This document shows positions 40,233 to 49,797 of a stretch of DNA of 64,000 nt, piece by piece. The DNA is taken from assembly GCA_947167995.1 (NCBI GenBank), contig CAMVKS010000009.1, forward strand, positions 1-64,000, given 5' to 3'. Under the pieces are notes generated by a model. The model made no database searches, had not been told where the DNA came from, and was given only the letters and a program-made list of their open reading frames with translations. Positions within the stretch are counted from its first letter, which is position 1. The number at the start of each line of letters is the position of its first letter. A program made the position numbers and the translations under genes. The stretch comes from an uncultured Prevotellaceae bacterium (lineage in GTDB: Bacteria; Bacteroidota; Bacteroidia; Bacteroidales; Muribaculaceae).

Positions 40233-41579
40233 ATGCAAACATATATGGCAACAAGAATGAACTGGGAACGACTCATTTGCGACATGCGTTTGGGACTTGA
40301 GCATTACAAAGACAGCAAAAGTGGCGTGCGTAGCGACTTTGAGCGCGACTATGACCGACTCATTTTCTCGTCACCGTTCAGGCGATTGCAGAACAAAACA
40401 CAGGTATTTCCATTGCCTGGCAGCATTTTTGTACACAACCGATTGACTCACAGCCTTGAAGTGTCGTGCGTGGGACGCTCTCTTGCCAACGAGATTGCTA
40501 TACGTCTACATGAGCTACACCTTCAAGAGCCATGGCGCGACAAGCTCTGGAACATGGGCGAGATTGTAGCAGCGGCATGCTTGGCCCACGACTTGGGGAA
40601 CCCTCCTTTCGGACACTCAGGCGAAAAGACCATCGGAGAGTTTTTCAGCAATGGCAATGGCAAGGTGTTCCAAGAAAAACTCACACCACAGCAATGGGCC
40701 GACCTAACGCACTTTGAAGGAAACGCCAACTCGTTTCGAACCCTCGTGCACCAATTCAAGGGTCGTCGCCCAGGAGGATTTGCTATGACCTACTCTACTC
40801 TTGCATCAATCGTAAAATATCCTTACTCATCGAGTCACGCCGGCAAAAAAGGCAAGTTTGGTTTTTTCACCACCGAGAAGGAGACATTCGAGAAAATCGC
40901 CAACGAGTTAGGAATCATTAAACTCGAAGAGGAGCGCTACTGCCGCCACCCATTAGTCTATATGGTAGAGGCTGCCGATGATATTTGCTACCAAGTCATG
41001 GACATTGAAGATGGGCACAAACTAAAACTCCTCTCAACCGAAGAAACTATCGACCTGTTAACAAGCCTCTTCAATGAAGAGCGCAAAGAGCACATGCGCA
41101 AGGTAATGGAAAATGTTGCCGATCCAAATGAGAAAATCGTCTATCTGCGCTCTTGTGTTGTGGGGCTCCTTGTTCAAGAATGTGCCAAGACTTTCGTCGA
41201 ACACGAGAACGAAATAATGGAAGGACGTTTCGAGGGCTCACTTATCGACAACATTTCACCTCTCCCCAAGGAGGGTTACAAGCGATGCAGCGAACTTGCT
41301 TTCAAGAAATTGTACCGTGCAGGCTACGTGGTCGATGTCGACTTGGCAGGTATTAGAATTATCAACCTGCTGCTTGACAAACTCACTCAAGCCGTACTAC
41401 ATCCCGAGACCAACTACTCACAACTGCTGCTCAATAAGTTCCCGCAGCAATATGATGTTCACGCCACCACTCTTTTCGAAAAAATACAAGGAGTGCTCGA
41501 CCACATCAGTGCTATGACCGATGTCTATGCTCTTAACCTCTATCGTCAGCTCGACGGAATAAGTTTACCCTCTGTATAA
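40233..41579 (+). CDS. dgt: Deoxyguanosinetriphosphate triphosphohydrolase
   Basis: RRLQNKTQVFPL, VHNRLTHSLEVSCVGRSLA, AACLAHDLGNPPFGHSGE, EAADDICYQVMDIEDG. Confidence 0.95.
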   Translation: MQTYMATRMNWERLICDMRLGLEHYKDSKSGVRSDFERDYDRLIFSSPFRRLQNKTQVFPLPGSIFVHNRLTHSLEVSCVGRSLANEIAIRLHELHLQEPWRDKLWNMGEIVAAACLAHDLGNPPFGHSGEKTIGEFFSNGNGKVFQEKLTPQQWADLTHFEGNANSFRTLVHQFKGRRPGGFAMTYSTLASIVKYPYSSSHAGKKGKFGFFTTEKETFEKIANELGIIKLEEERYCRHPLVYMVEAADDICYQVMDIEDGHKLKLLSTEETIDLLTSLFNEERKEHMRKVMENVADPNEKIVYLRSCVVGLLVQECAKTFVEHENEIMEGRFEGSLIDNISPLPKEGYKRCSELAFKKLYRAGYVVDVDLAGIRIINLLLDKLTQAVLHPETNYSQLLLNKFPQQYDVHATTLFEKIQGVLDHISAMTDVYALNLYRQLDGISLPSV

Positions 41580-41589
41580 AACATTTACA

Positions 41590-42720
41590 ATGAGATACTT
41601 TATTATAGCTGGCGAGGCATCGGGCGATATTCATGGCAGTGCACTCATCGATGCCATTAAAGATAATGACCAAGAGGCAAGCTTCGATTTCCTTGGTGGT
41701 GACCTCATGGCACGAAGTGCAGGGCATGACCCACTGATACACTACCGAGACATGGCTTTCATGGGATTTATAGAGGTAATGAAGCACTTGGGCAGCATCT
41801 TGGGCTTCATGAAACGGGCAAAGCAAGCCATGACTGCCAATCGTCCCGATGCATTGATACTAATAGACTATCCGTCATTTAACCTCAAGATGGCAAAATG
41901 GGCTAAGGGACAAGGAATTCCTGTGTTCTATTTCATCTCTCCCAAGGTGTGGGCATGGAAGGAGTGGCGCGTAAAAGACATCAAGCGATATGTTGACCGC
42001 ATGTTTTCAATCCTTCCATTTGAGACCGAGTTCTACCGCAATCACGGATATGAGATAGAATATGTGGGCAACCCCACAGTGAAAGAGGTTGCAACAGCCC
42101 TTCGGGACATGCGCTGCGACAACGATTTTAGACAGGAAAACCGGCTCCATCCCACCAAACCCATCATCGCCATGCTACCTGGTTCACGCCTTAAAGAGAT
42201 TCGCGACAACCTGCCCACCATGATTGCGGCTGCCCAGCTTCACAACAACTGCCAGATGGTGATTGCCGGAGCTCCAAGCATTGACGACGAAGTTTATTCG
42301 CTCGCAATAAAGGGCACAAAAATACCAGTGCTGCGTGACCAGACTTTTGAACTGGTGCATCACTCACGTGTTGCACTCGTCACCTCGGGGACCGCAACAC
42401 TCGAGACAGCACTGCTTGGAACTCCACAGGTGGCATGCTATCGCATGAATGGCAGCAAACGCGTGTACTGGTTCTACAGCAAACTCATTAAGGGCAAATA
42501 TGTGACCTTACCGAACCTTATAGCCGACGCTCCCATTATTCCCGAATTGCTCTTGCACTATTGCAGTATAGACAATGTTGATGAACACCTCACACAACTA
42601 CTCAACGACAGTGACCAACGTCGCACAATGCTTGAAGGATATAAGAAACTGGCACAGATTCTCACGACCAACGACTGCGCCACCAATACTGCCAAACGCA
42701 TAATTGAGCAATTGACATGA
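41590..42720 (+). CDS. lpxB: Lipid-A-disaccharide synthase
   Basis: IIAGEASGDIHGSALI, MGFIEVMKHL, FYFISPKVWAWKEWRVKDIKRYVDRMFSILPFE, LPGSRLKEI. Confidence 0.97.
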   Translation: MRYFIIAGEASGDIHGSALIDAIKDNDQEASFDFLGGDLMARSAGHDPLIHYRDMAFMGFIEVMKHLGSILGFMKRAKQAMTANRPDALILIDYPSFNLKMAKWAKGQGIPVFYFISPKVWAWKEWRVKDIKRYVDRMFSILPFETEFYRNHGYEIEYVGNPTVKEVATALRDMRCDNDFRQENRLHPTKPIIAMLPGSRLKEIRDNLPTMIAAAQLHNNCQMVIAGAPSIDDEVYSLAIKGTKIPVLRDQTFELVHHSRVALVTSGTATLETALLGTPQVACYRMNGSKRVYWFYSKLIKGKYVTLPNLIADAPIIPELLLHYCSIDNVDEHLTQLLNDSDQRRTMLEGYKKLAQILTTNDCATNTAKRIIEQLT

Positions 42721-43814
42721 AAAACACACTCGATGAGATAAGAGCTTTCCTTGAAAAGGAGATTGTGCCACGATATGACTCGTTTGACGCAGGGCACCGC
42801 CGTGACCACGCGCATTATGTGATGCAAGAGAGCCTTAACCTGGCTCAGTTCTACCCTACCGTGCGATGCGATATTCTACTCGTGGCTGCCGCCTATCACG
42901 ATTTGGGCCTTGAGGTGGGACGCAAAGTGCACCACACTGAGAGCGCGCGCATCATTCGTGAGGACCAGCGACTCATGCAGTGGTTCACACCTGAGGAAAT
43001 CGAGATCATAGCACAGGCCGCCGAAGATCATCGCGCGTCGAGCGACAACACCCCACGCTCCATCTACGGCCGCATAGTTGCCGAAGCCGACCGGCAAATT
43101 GATGGCGACACCATAATCAGACGCACCATCCAGTTCTCGTTCAAGCACTATCCAAGCCTTGACAAGAAAGAGAACTACAAGCGACTTATCGAACATATGG
43201 CAGAGAAATATGACGAAGGCGGCTACCTGAAATTGTGGATTCCTGAGTCGAACAACGCCAAGAGGTTGCAGGAATTCAGGCAGTTGCTTCATCAACCCGA
43301 GGCTTTGAGGAAAAAATTTGACAAGATATATGACAAACTAATAACACAAAATGACATGACAACAATATTAAAACCAGGCATCCCAGTGGCGCTGTGCAGC
43401 GACCATGCCGGATATGCCACCAAGCAAGCAGTGATTGAATATCTCAAGAAAAACAACATTGAGTATAAAGACTTTGGAACCTATAGCGAGGAAAGCTGCG
43501 ACTACCCCGACTTTGCCCACCCTTGCGCGCTTGCGGTCGAGTGCGGCGAGTGCTATCCAGGCATCGCCGTGTGCGGCAGCGGAGAGGGCATTAACATCAC
43601 TCTCAACAAGCACCAGGGCATCCGCTCTGCACTGTGCTGGATTCCAGAGGTCGCCCGCCTTGCTCGCCAGCACAACGATGCCAATGTGCTTGCTATGCCG
43701 GGACGCTTTGTGACTAATGAGGAGGCTCTTGAAATGGTAAAAACCTTCCTATCAACACCTTTTGAGGGTGGTCGCCATCAACGTCGCGTAGAGAAGATTC
43801 CTGTTGGGAATTGA
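42717..43814 (+). CDS. Fusion: N-terminal HD-domain phosphohydrolase and C-terminal ribose-5-phosphate isomerase B
   Basis: HD: GHRRDHAHYVMQESL...AAAYHDLGLE; RpiB: VALCSDHAGYATKQAV...AVCGSGEGINITLNKHQGIRSALC; continuous frame, ATGA overlap with lpxB. Confidence 0.9.
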   Translation: MKNTLDEIRAFLEKEIVPRYDSFDAGHRRDHAHYVMQESLNLAQFYPTVRCDILLVAAAYHDLGLEVGRKVHHTESARIIREDQRLMQWFTPEEIEIIAQAAEDHRASSDNTPRSIYGRIVAEADRQIDGDTIIRRTIQFSFKHYPSLDKKENYKRLIEHMAEKYDEGGYLKLWIPESNNAKRLQEFRQLLHQPEALRKKFDKIYDKLITQNDMTTILKPGIPVALCSDHAGYATKQAVIEYLKKNNIEYKDFGTYSEESCDYPDFAHPCALAVECGECYPGIAVCGSGEGINITLNKHQGIRSALCWIPEVARLARQHNDANVLAMPGRFVTNEEALEMVKTFLSTPFEGGRHQRRVEKIPVGN

Positions 43815-43831
43815 TAGGAGTGGAAGGAGTT

Positions 43832-43868
43832 TTGCATTGTGCATTACGAATTGTGCATTATGCATTAT
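43832..43868. repeat. Short TGCATT-rich intergenic repeat
   Basis: TTGCATTGTGCATTACGAATTGTGCATTATGCATTAT. Confidence 0.7.
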
Positions 43869-44774
43869 TTACAGGCTTCCTACGATAATAAGAGTCATAC
43901 CTGCGATGAGGATTATCTGGTCGATGATTTTTAGTCGCAGGTTTTTTTCTTTCAAGGCTATGGCACCATAGAAGAATGCCACAAGAGCGCTTCCACGACG
44001 TATCATCGATGCTATCGACACAAGCGACTCTGGATAAGACAGGCTGTAGAAATAGGCAAGATCGGCTATAATGATGAATATTGAGATTACAATTATATTC
44101 TTATTCCAATGAAAGCGGTCGATGCTTCGCTTGTGGGAATGTTCAACAGCCACAAGCACAATCATTATAAGTGTTTGATAGAAAGGATACCATGCCTCGA
44201 TTGCAAGTGGAGTTAATCCGTTACCCAGCAGCCACTTGTCATAGAGACCACTTGCTGCCCACAGTACAATTGAGATGATTCCCATGAGAATCCACACTCC
44301 CAATCCTTCCTGGGTCTTCTCGCAACGACCAATGAAGCCAACCCAAAGCAACGACACAAAGCCAAGGATGATTCCAGCCCACTGAACAGCATTAGGACTC
44401 TCGCCAAAAAGGACGATTGCTCCAATCAGCACCAAGATGGGGCGTGCTGCATTAATTGAGCCACTGATGCTCAAAGGAAGATACTTCATAGAGGCAAAGC
44501 CCAAAAGCCATGATAGGGTGACTATCACCGACTTCAACGCTATCAAAGCATGGCCATTGGCAGTAAGGGCACACTCTGGCTTACCCATGAGCGACATAAT
44601 CGTGAGAGGTGACACTAAAATCGAGCACATCAACACATTAAGCATCAACACAACAAACACGTTATTGCGTTCAAGTGAGAGTTTCTTGAAAACATCAAAG
44701 AAGCCCAGACTAATCGACGATATCACTGCAAGCAGAATCCACATAAAATTTATTTTGAGGGTGCAAAGGTACAA
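43869..44774 (-). CDS. EamA/DMT-family transporter
   Basis: Ten hydrophobic segments with duplicated EamA pattern. Confidence 0.88.
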   Translation of the reverse strand: MYLCTLKINFMWILLAVISSISLGFFDVFKKLSLERNNVFVVLMLNVLMCSILVSPLTIMSLMGKPECALTANGHALIALKSVIVTLSWLLGFASMKYLPLSISGSINAARPILVLIGAIVLFGESPNAVQWAGIILGFVSLLWVGFIGRCEKTQEGLGVWILMGIISIVLWAASGLYDKWLLGNGLTPLAIEAWYPFYQTLIMIVLVAVEHSHKRSIDRFHWNKNIIVISIFIIIADLAYFYSLSYPESLVSIASMIRRGSALVAFFYGAIALKEKNLRLKIIDQIILIAGMTLIIVGSL

Positions 44775-44881
44775 ATTTTCTTTCAGTTATGAGCTTTAGA
44801 CTGCCATTTTTTGTAGAATATAAATATTTTTACTATTTTTGTGCGAAATTATAAACTTTGAACTTATACTAAACACTATAT

Positions 44882-46840
44882 ATGAGAAACAATCTAATTC
44901 TATTTATAGCACTATCTTTAACCGCAATCAGTGCACAAGCATCGACATATTATGGGTTTAAAATTGGTGGCGTGTCGGTAAACAGCGACAACTATACCAA
45001 TGTGAGAGGTTCAAACATCAAGGCAAACGACACAAGCCAGCCTTACTCGGTGGTCTATGATCCGTCGACCAAGACCGTGACCCTCAACAATGTAAAAATA
45101 GAGCGAACGGGCAACGACAACCGGTGCATCTACAATGAGAGTTGCGACGGGTTAACGGTATATTTCAGCACTGCCAACAGCTATCTCAGTTCCACAACAT
45201 GTGCCCCAATTAGGTTAGAAGCCAATACCACTTTCACTTGCGAGGCACTGGTGCAGGTGAGCGTTCAAGGTACTGATGGTGACGCCAATTGTCTCTATGC
45301 CACAAGTGGTGCTACTGTCACTTTCGACCATGCCACTTTTAGGATGTATCTTAATGGAAATTCTAATCCCGCAATATCCAGCAGCAGTACCACCAACGAG
45401 AAAATCGTCTTTCACCACTCGCGCGTTTATGTTTATAGCGCAGGCGGCAGTGCCTTGTCACGCTTTTCGAGTGTGACATGTGACGGCTCGGCACTACTGC
45501 TGCGCACGGGCAGCGAAACGGCATGTGCCATGTACTATGTGAATTTATTCACGTTGACCAACTATCCCACCATGACTATTGGTTATGGCGTCAACCCAAT
45601 TACCAGTTTCACAAACTACACCATCTTTGGCGTGGCGACCTTCAGCAACACCCAAAAGACCTTTGTCAACGCGGGCAACGATGTGCTGCCAGGCAGAGAC
45701 ATCATCATTTCACAGCGAATTCCCGTCGATGAGTCACACTTTCCCGACGCTACCTTCCGCTCATGGGTAACCGAGAAATATGGCTCAACCCTTGAGACCT
45801 ATGATATTTTTGAAAGGCGCACAATCAATGTTGAGACATCAGACAGTAAAGCCTTGAAGAATGTGGAGGACTGGACTGGAATAGGTTATTTCCATTGCTT
45901 CCGTCGATTGTGGGACCAGGGAGGAAAGACAAGAATCCTGCGATTGGCTTCTAATAAGGAGTTTTATCACTTGAAGTGCTATGACAATCCCGTGGGCATC
46001 TCATGGGCTGGACTGGCATCTACTCTTAAACCAGTGCCAAGCGGAAAAGAGGGCTTGATTGAAGCTTTCAACGCCACAGCTGCCGAGCGCAACCCGCTCC
46101 CGACCCGCTCTCAGCTGGGTGTCATAAAAAGTAATGGATTTGATTTTATTGTGAAGAACGGCAACAATACCTATTCACTCAACGCCCTGCAGAACTACTG
46201 GCCCATAGATTATGACCACTTCCCCGACGACGCGTTCCGCACCTTCCTTTACACTCGTGCCGAGGGATTAGATGCCGTTATCTATGATAGCGAGAATGCA
46301 AAGATCAATGCCTATGACTTAAAAAACATGAATATCGCCGACCTCACGGGTATTGAGGGTCTCACAAATATCACGCATTTGTATTGCTACCAAAACCGGC
46401 TCTCAACCTTAAATATTTCTAAAAACACCAAATTGATTTTGCTGTATTGCTACTGGAACAGGATCAAGAGTGACGGTTGGGACCATTTCATTGCCACGGC
46501 ACCCACCATGAGCAACAGGCTTGATGTGTATTGCTACTATCCCTCAAGCATGGAGAACAACGACCTACCCACCTACCAGCAAGTGGCTCAGGCCAAAGCC
46601 AAGAACATCCATTTCTATCATTGGACCAACTACCGCTGGGAAGAAATGAGCGATATTGCGCCAATCGTTCCTGGCGACGTGAACGGTGATGGAGTGGTGA
46701 CAAGTGCCGATATTACAGCACTATATGATTTCTTGCTTAACAACGACACCACACACATCGTCAATGGAGATCAGACTGGCGATGGCGACATCACAGCTGC
46801 CGACATCACAGCAGTTTATGGTGTGTTATTAACCTCATAA
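44882..46840 (+). CDS. Secreted protein: carbohydrate-binding/beta-helix-like module, LRR region, C-terminal dockerin-like repeats
   Basis: Signal peptide; LRR LTGIEGLTNITHLYCYQNRLSTLNISKNTKLILLYCYWNRI; GDVNGDGVVTSADITALYDFLLNN...GDQTGDGDITAADITAVYGVLL. Confidence 0.87.
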   Translation: MRNNLILFIALSLTAISAQASTYYGFKIGGVSVNSDNYTNVRGSNIKANDTSQPYSVVYDPSTKTVTLNNVKIERTGNDNRCIYNESCDGLTVYFSTANSYLSSTTCAPIRLEANTTFTCEALVQVSVQGTDGDANCLYATSGATVTFDHATFRMYLNGNSNPAISSSSTTNEKIVFHHSRVYVYSAGGSALSRFSSVTCDGSALLLRTGSETACAMYYVNLFTLTNYPTMTIGYGVNPITSFTNYTIFGVATFSNTQKTFVNAGNDVLPGRDIIISQRIPVDESHFPDATFRSWVTEKYGSTLETYDIFERRTINVETSDSKALKNVEDWTGIGYFHCFRRLWDQGGKTRILRLASNKEFYHLKCYDNPVGISWAGLASTLKPVPSGKEGLIEAFNATAAERNPLPTRSQLGVIKSNGFDFIVKNGNNTYSLNALQNYWPIDYDHFPDDAFRTFLYTRAEGLDAVIYDSENAKINAYDLKNMNIADLTGIEGLTNITHLYCYQNRLSTLNISKNTKLILLYCYWNRIKSDGWDHFIATAPTMSNRLDVYCYYPSSMENNDLPTYQQVAQAKAKNIHFYHWTNYRWEEMSDIAPIVPGDVNGDGVVTSADITALYDFLLNNDTTHIVNGDQTGDGDITAADITAVYGVLLTS

Positions 46841-46885
46841 ACACTTAATATTTTCTTTTAAATATAAATCAAAAAAACAATAATA

Positions 46886-49711
46886 ATGAAAAAAATATTT
46901 TTATTACTGGTGTTCTTCACCATTGCTATCGTGGCAAGTGCAGAGCCAGCCAATCCAACTCCCATCACCGTGACACAAGCTGACGGAACAACGTTACAAC
47001 TATGCCTTGTGGGAGACGAGTTTTACCATTTCAACACAACAATCGACGGCTACACCATCCTCAATGTTGATGGCCGTTGGGAGTATGCCAAGAAAAATGG
47101 TGAGTTATTAGTGTCGTCAGGTATCATGGCTCACAATCCTCAAGACCGTAATGCTCAGGAATTACTGTTGTTGGAGTCAATGCCTAAATGTCTTGTAGAT
47201 AAAAAGGAGACGAATCATGCCCACAAGGCCCGTCTTGACCGCGACACTAAGAACCAGAGCAATGAGCCTGTTGTTGATTACAGCACCTTCCGTGGCCTCA
47301 TCATTCTTATTAACTACAACGATAAGCAATTCCAGATGAGCAATGCCAACAGCTTCTACAACCAGCTCTGCAACACTCACAACTACACTGGTTTCTACCA
47401 CCAGGGACAATTTCAACAGTGTACAGGCAGCGTGCGAGATTACTACTACGACAACTCAATGGGTCAATTCGACCCAGATTTTGACGTTGTGGGCCCCGTT
47501 ACCCTTGACTATTCGTGCTATAAGGGTCACGAAAAATCGCGCGAGATTTTCCAGGCCGCGATGGACGCTGTTGATGGCCAGGTCGACTTCTCGCAATATG
47601 ATGCTGACAATGACGGCGAAATCGACATGGTGTTCTTTATGGTGGCAGGCTACTCGTCGAGCTACAGCGGCAACAACAGCGGTTACCTGTGGCCTCACAT
47701 GAGCTACCTATATGGCTACAACGGCAGTTACTATTATTATCTGCAATATGACGGCAAGTACATGGGGCGCTATGCCTCGTCGTGCGAGATATATGGTTGG
47801 GAGAGTTACGGCTACACTATGCCTAACGCCATTGGCACCATTTGCCATGAGTTTGGCCATGTGCTGGGATTGCCCGACCTCTATGATACCGACTATGGTC
47901 AAAGCGGAGGTCAGAGCCTCCACCCCGATGGCTGGGATGTGATGGCTGGAGGAAGCCACAACAACTACGGTCGCACACCAGTTGGTTATAGCCTTTGGGA
48001 ACGCTGGGAACTCGGTTTCACTTCTAAGCCCCAAGAACTTACGCCTGGCACTAGGACTTTGAGCCCTGTAAATTCGAGCAACACTGGTTTGATGATGTCA
48101 TCGCCAAATCCTCAGGAATATTTCCTCTTTGAGGACCGACAGGCCAACAAATGGGACTCGGCTCTTCCTGGTCATGGATTACTTGTGACCCGAGTAGATC
48201 GCAGCAACCAGTCGGTTTGGGACCAGAATGATGTTAACTGCAACCCTCAGCGCAATTATTATGAGCTCGTGAGGGCTTCGGGCACCAGCGACAGCCAAGT
48301 GCCATTCCCTGGCAACAGCAACGTCACTGTGCTCAACTCTGTCACCGAACCAGCTCTCCTTACCTGGGACGGTCAATCGTGCAACTTTGGCCTCTCGGGA
48401 ATTACCGAAACTGGCGGCAACATCACTTTCAATGTGGTTGCTGAGGTTGAGCCCAGCACAATCGTTGAGGACTTTGAGTCGATGCCTATTTCGACCGTCG
48501 AGAATCCTGCCGACGTGCTCGGAAACTTCGCCACATGGACCTTCCCCAAAGCATCGGTAGTGGAAGCAAATGGCGGCAAAGCCGCAGGCCTTCAGTCTCC
48601 TGGTGGTGTTTTCATGACAAGCGACATCAACGTCAAGATGGTAAAGATTACGATGCAGGCTACAAACCAATCTACCACCACCTCTAAGGTGCAGCTGCAA
48701 TATTCATTTGATGAAGGCGCGACATGGACCACCGTAGGCACCGAAAACATATCCGCGTCGAGCTCTGAGCAGCTGCAATGGCTACTTAACGACATCAATC
48801 AGCCCGTGAGATTCAGGATAATGCAGACTTCAGGCGCCAAGAACAAGCTGCTCCTTATCGACGATATCACTATCACATATACCGAGGCACCAACTTATGA
48901 CCTGAAAATTGCTGATACACAGGTCGATGGTGCTACCATAGGCAACCTTGCCCAAATTGATGGCGTGGAAGGACTAGTGCAGTACCTGCCCGTCAGCAAC
49001 ATCCTTAAAATAGGCAACGCCACAATCACTGGTGAGGGATGCGTAAATGCAGGCGCAACGCTTTCAGGTCTGAATATTCAGGTTCAAGGCGAGGTGACCC
49101 TGAACACCACCCGAGTCGGCCGTCCAGCCATTATTTTCAACAATAGCGATGACGCTATCGTGCAAGGCGTTTCATCGGGGGATGATTATGCAAAACTAAA
49201 CATCAATGTTCCTGCTGGAAACAATACGACGCCAGTTATTTACTATATTAGCTATTATGGAAACGATGAACATCGTGCGTTCATCAAGGATATCGACATT
49301 CACATGACTGGTACTGCCTATATAGGTTCAGAAAATTGGAACGAATGTCTTACTGTTGAGAATTCAAGTATTATTGCAGACGGTCCTTGGAGTGATTTTT
49401 ACGTCATTAACGATGTGCAGCTCGTTGACTGTTACGTGTCACTTCCCGAAGGTGGTTATTTTAACCGTGGCCAGCTATGTGATGCTCAGGGGCAGGAGTG
49501 GCATGGACCGTTTAAAATACTACGCGCGCAGCAAGTGGTTGCTGGCGATGTGAACGGAGATGGCACGGTGACCAGTGCCGATGTTACTGCGCTCTACAAT
49601 TGGCTGCTTAATAACGACAGCAGTTCTATCGTTAATGGTGACCAAAATGGCGATGGCAACATCACAGCTGGCGATATAACTGTCGTATATAACACCCTGT
49701 TAGGAAATTAA
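46886..49711 (+). CDS. Secreted M6-family metalloprotease with C-terminal module like preceding gene and dockerin-like repeats
   Basis: ICHEFGHVLGLPDLYDTD zinc site (HExxHxxGxxD), QYDADNDGEIDMVFFMV; GDVNGDGTVTSADVTALYNWLLNN...GDQNGDGNITAGDITVVYNTLLGN. Confidence 0.92.
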   Translation: MKKIFLLLVFFTIAIVASAEPANPTPITVTQADGTTLQLCLVGDEFYHFNTTIDGYTILNVDGRWEYAKKNGELLVSSGIMAHNPQDRNAQELLLLESMPKCLVDKKETNHAHKARLDRDTKNQSNEPVVDYSTFRGLIILINYNDKQFQMSNANSFYNQLCNTHNYTGFYHQGQFQQCTGSVRDYYYDNSMGQFDPDFDVVGPVTLDYSCYKGHEKSREIFQAAMDAVDGQVDFSQYDADNDGEIDMVFFMVAGYSSSYSGNNSGYLWPHMSYLYGYNGSYYYYLQYDGKYMGRYASSCEIYGWESYGYTMPNAIGTICHEFGHVLGLPDLYDTDYGQSGGQSLHPDGWDVMAGGSHNNYGRTPVGYSLWERWELGFTSKPQELTPGTRTLSPVNSSNTGLMMSSPNPQEYFLFEDRQANKWDSALPGHGLLVTRVDRSNQSVWDQNDVNCNPQRNYYELVRASGTSDSQVPFPGNSNVTVLNSVTEPALLTWDGQSCNFGLSGITETGGNITFNVVAEVEPSTIVEDFESMPISTVENPADVLGNFATWTFPKASVVEANGGKAAGLQSPGGVFMTSDINVKMVKITMQATNQSTTTSKVQLQYSFDEGATWTTVGTENISASSSEQLQWLLNDINQPVRFRIMQTSGAKNKLLLIDDITITYTEAPTYDLKIADTQVDGATIGNLAQIDGVEGLVQYLPVSNILKIGNATITGEGCVNAGATLSGLNIQVQGEVTLNTTRVGRPAIIFNNSDDAIVQGVSSGDDYAKLNINVPAGNNTTPVIYYISYYGNDEHRAFIKDIDIHMTGTAYIGSENWNECLTVENSSIIADGPWSDFYVINDVQLVDCYVSLPEGGYFNRGQLCDAQGQEWHGPFKILRAQQVVAGDVNGDGTVTSADVTALYNWLLNNDSSSIVNGDQNGDGNITAGDITVVYNTLLGN

Positions 49712-49734
49712 CATTCTTAATAATATAATAAAAA

Positions 49735-49773
49735 AATAATCAGCTTGAGGCGAGTTCTTCAAGCTGATTATTT
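49735..49773. terminator. Bidirectional terminator between convergent genes
   Basis: AAATAATCAGCTTGA...TCAAGCTGATTATTT. Confidence 0.75.
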
Positions 49774-49797
49774 GTTATTTAATTCATGAATTGAGAC

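Noticed and set aside
43832-43868. Possible CRISPR array
   Set aside because: Repeat units are only 7-8 bp and contiguous, with no spacers or cas genes.
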